This document shows, one piece after another, positions 62,433 through 64,000 of a DNA stretch of 64,000 bases (position 1 is the first letter of the stretch; each line of letters begins with the position of its first letter). The DNA lies in contig NC_067208.1 of NCBI RefSeq assembly GCF_026262505.1, positions 1,364,001 through 1,428,000 on the forward strand, written 5' to 3'. The position numbers and the translations under genes were made by a program. This stretch comes from Trichomonas vaginalis G3. Taxonomy: Eukaryota; Parabasalia; Trichomonadida; Trichomonadidae. A model generated the notes under the pieces. The model was not told where the DNA came from. It did not search any database and worked only from the letters and a program-made list of their open reading frames with translations.

Positions 62433-63288
62433 TCATTCTTCCTCTTTGAAGTTATCGAAATATTCTATTTTTTTCTTCAGTAATGGTAAGTCTTCTTTGA
62501 AGGTAAGTATTGTGCAACCTTTGATGTCATAGTGTGTTTGAGGAAGAGTATTTTTGACAATTTCTTTTATTTGCTCATTCGGTGTCATTGAAATCGGTAA
62601 GTTTTCACGATAGAACCAGTTTCTGTCAGATTTATATATTTTAGCAAGGTCGTAAAAGCTTTTGTTGTTTCTTCTGACTAAATGCAACATAACCATATCT
62701 CTGTCTTCTTCATTCTCCAACTCTTCAGTATAAATCATATACTTATAGTTCTTTTCCTTTCCTTTTGGTACTGAACGCGGTATTCTTTTCTGTATGCTTT
62801 TGTCTTTGGATTCAATGACTTCATCTTTTGCTTGAAGTTTCTTTTCCATCTCTCCACGTTCTTGTCTGTGAAGTTCGTCAAGAAGTTTGTAAATATTCCA
62901 AGCATAACGTGGTGAAGCCCACATTGCAACTGCATTTACTAAAAGTCTATGAACATAATATCCTCTCAAACCGTTTGGCAATTTTTCACGGTTTTCATAG
63001 AGTTTTGGCGACTGGGTTTTTACCTACTCGCTGTTCTTCACTGTTTTCAGAAAAAAGTACGTCTCGCTGTGCTTCACTTAATAGTTCTATGGTGCTTTGG
63101 TTCCTAAACCAGTCTTTAGGAAGCTTAGTATCTGGAGCAAAACAAGCCGTCAAAATACTTTGCATTTGGTACATGTCGTCTTTGACAGAACGAATGAGTC
63201 TCAATTGTTTGTTATACTGTATGTATTCGTATTCTTCATTTATGACTTCATGAACGATAGCAGTTGTTGTGTTCTCTAATGTTGACAT
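62433..63288 (-). pseudogene. KilA-N domain protein, broken
   Basis: The first half contains the KilA-N layout: PKDWFRNQSTIELL and, in a second frame, LRGYYVHRLLVNAVAMWASP then YAWNIYKLLDEL. The C-terminal part, after a Lys/Glu coiled coil (EKKLQAKDEVIESKDKSIQK), resembles the KilA-N-associated C-terminal domains of large DNA viruses (YMIYTEELENEEDRDMVMLH). KilA-N proteins are DNA-binding regulators common in phages and nucleocytoplasmic viruses. About one break. Confidence 0.72.
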
Positions 63289-63395
63289 ATCTGTCTTTAC
63301 ATACAGGATAAAAAAATAAATAAAATAAAAACTAACTTATTTTTTTTTGAGATAAACACTATTTCTTCACAACATTAAATTTTATCCTGTATGAA
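63289..63395. promoter_or_regulatory. Divergent start region with paired TTTTATCCTGTATG motif
   Basis: Both ends carry the same motif facing outward: TTTTATCCTGTATGAAATG toward the plus-strand gene, and TTTTTTATCCTGTATGTAAAG toward the KilA-N gene. This is the clearest example of the T-run plus ATCC start signature in the region. Confidence 0.65.
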
Positions 63396-63771
63396 ATGAC
63401 TTTAAAAAGATTATTGACTGACTTCGAATACTATCTCATTGACGCACTGACAGACCCTCAAAACTGTGTTGAAAGTTCTTTAAGCTTTAAGATTGAAGGT
63501 ACGACGCATTTTGTCTTCACTTACGTATTGAAAGAATATGACCGTTATCATAACGAAGTGAATCAAACACTAATAAAAATTTGTAGATAAAAAATTGGTT
63601 AACAATGAATATTTTAAACGTGAAGACCCAAACACTGCTGGAGATGATGAAGAATACAGACAAGTTATTGAAAAAAATAACGCAAGATTAGATGCAATAG
63701 AAAAGAAGTTTAATGAATGTCTTACAAACACGTATGAATATCTTATGCAGTGGGAAGCCAGATGGAAATAA
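63396..63771 (+). pseudogene. Small hypothetical protein, broken
   Basis: Starts MTLKRLLTDFEYYLIDALTD and continues as coding-like helical sequence ending YEYLMQWEARWK. Start fixed by the motif directly upstream. No family recognised. About one break. The SINE-like repeat begins at its stop codon. Confidence 0.45.
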
Positions 63772-64000
63772 ATTTACGTCAAATATGCAATTTATAAAAT
63801 CTTATGTCGACAGGCTACGTAGCACAGTGGTCTAAGGTGGTGTTATGGAGGGGTCAGGGTCTGTGGTTCGAACCGCGACAGCGCCGTATTTTCTTATTTT
63901 CTTTATTTGTCTTGTTTGTCGTGAATAAAAAGTGTCATAAAAGTGCTCTATCTTCCACGGGAATAAATAAAAAATTTACTTTATTTCTTCTTTATTTCTT
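63764..64000 (+). repeat. tRNA-headed SINE-like repeat, copy 2 (cut by window edge)
   Basis: Nearly identical, inverted, to 15039-15275. It begins at GGAAATAAATTTACGTC, overlapping the stop codon of the preceding gene, and is still matching at the window end. Confidence 0.75.
63813..63885 (+). ncRNA. tRNA-like Pol III unit, second copy
   Basis: The same 73-base unit as 15154-15226, with A box TAGCACAGTGG, B box GGTTCGAACC and T runs just downstream (ATTTTCTTATTTTC). It differs from the other copy by about one base. Acceptor ends GGCTACG and CAGCGCC pair only partly. Confidence 0.6.

Larger units (their letters stand above)
29734..64000. mobile_element. Composite Polinton-derived region (element 2 complex)
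   Basis: Continuous Polinton-type gene content to the window end, including methyltransferase, fibre, integrase, two different PolB-type genes, packaging ATPase, SF3 helicase, penton-like protein and KilA-N. At 34 kb it is longer than one Polinton. It contains blocks with differing base use and start motifs and two copies of some genes, so at least two elements are probably mixed or nested. No terminal repeats were found; the right end is outside the window. It is broken throughout (more than fifteen breaks by eye, not counting 47.9-57.9 kb). Confidence 0.75.

Overview
The window looks like a piece of a Trichomonas vaginalis (or close parabasalid) chromosome. It is AT-rich, the one clear host gene has no visible intron, long homogeneous satellites are present, and most of the rest is Polinton (Maverick) DNA, which is very abundant in that genome. 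The species call is inference from these features and was not checked by a search. A run of 100 N at 57925-58024 shows it is a draft assembly.

Layout. 1-3598 is a 131-bp satellite whose unit folds into hairpins. 3599-5225 is gene-free host DNA. 5232-22973 is one complete-ended Polinton (element 1, 17,742 bp). It has terminal inverted repeats of about 295 bp, AG/CT ends and a perfect 6-bp target duplication TTAATA. It carries a double-jelly-roll capsid gene, packaging ATPase, minor virion protein, fibre genes, a primase-helicase, an integrase and parts of a family B DNA polymerase, plus many small genes. Its ends are nearly identical, so the insertion is young, but several genes are broken (about ten breaks by eye, some possibly assembly indels). 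Just right of it are a broken IS3-like DNA transposase (23085-24056), a 125-bp satellite (24231-26036), an array of four different long hairpins repeated in tandem (26290-26721) and an intact host gene for a membrane-anchored sphingomyelinase-like phosphodiesterase (27352-28764).

From about 29734 to the window end is a second, composite Polinton-derived region with no recognised terminal repeats. Its left part (29.8-38.5 kb) has an adenine methyltransferase, fibre, integrase and a compact PolB-like gene. A block at 38.4-42.25 kb has small genes with host-like Inr start motifs and an HNH-type protein. A cassette between inverted repeats follows (42.3-43.8 kb), then ATPase, helicase and a penton-like gene (43.8-47.9 kb). 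A 10-kb stretch (47.9-57.9 kb) looks like very low-quality sequence ending in the N gap. After it come a large protein-primed-type PolB, a KilA-N gene and a tRNA-like repeat (58.0-64.0 kb). Many of these genes are broken.

The most notable observations cut across the two Polinton regions. First, a family of GC-rich double hairpins lies between and inside genes, and when inside a gene it is usually read in the same frame. Second, a nearly identical fibre-head module sits in two otherwise divergent elements. Third, a tRNA-like Pol III unit is shared by both. Fourth, families of tiny proteins recur (amphipathic GFFxKLW peptides and T-[RK]-x-[QE] microproteins). Together the genes describe a virus-like self-replicating element: PolB and primase-helicase copy it, integrase inserts it, ATPase packages it, and capsid, penton-like, fibre and amphipathic peptides would make a particle.
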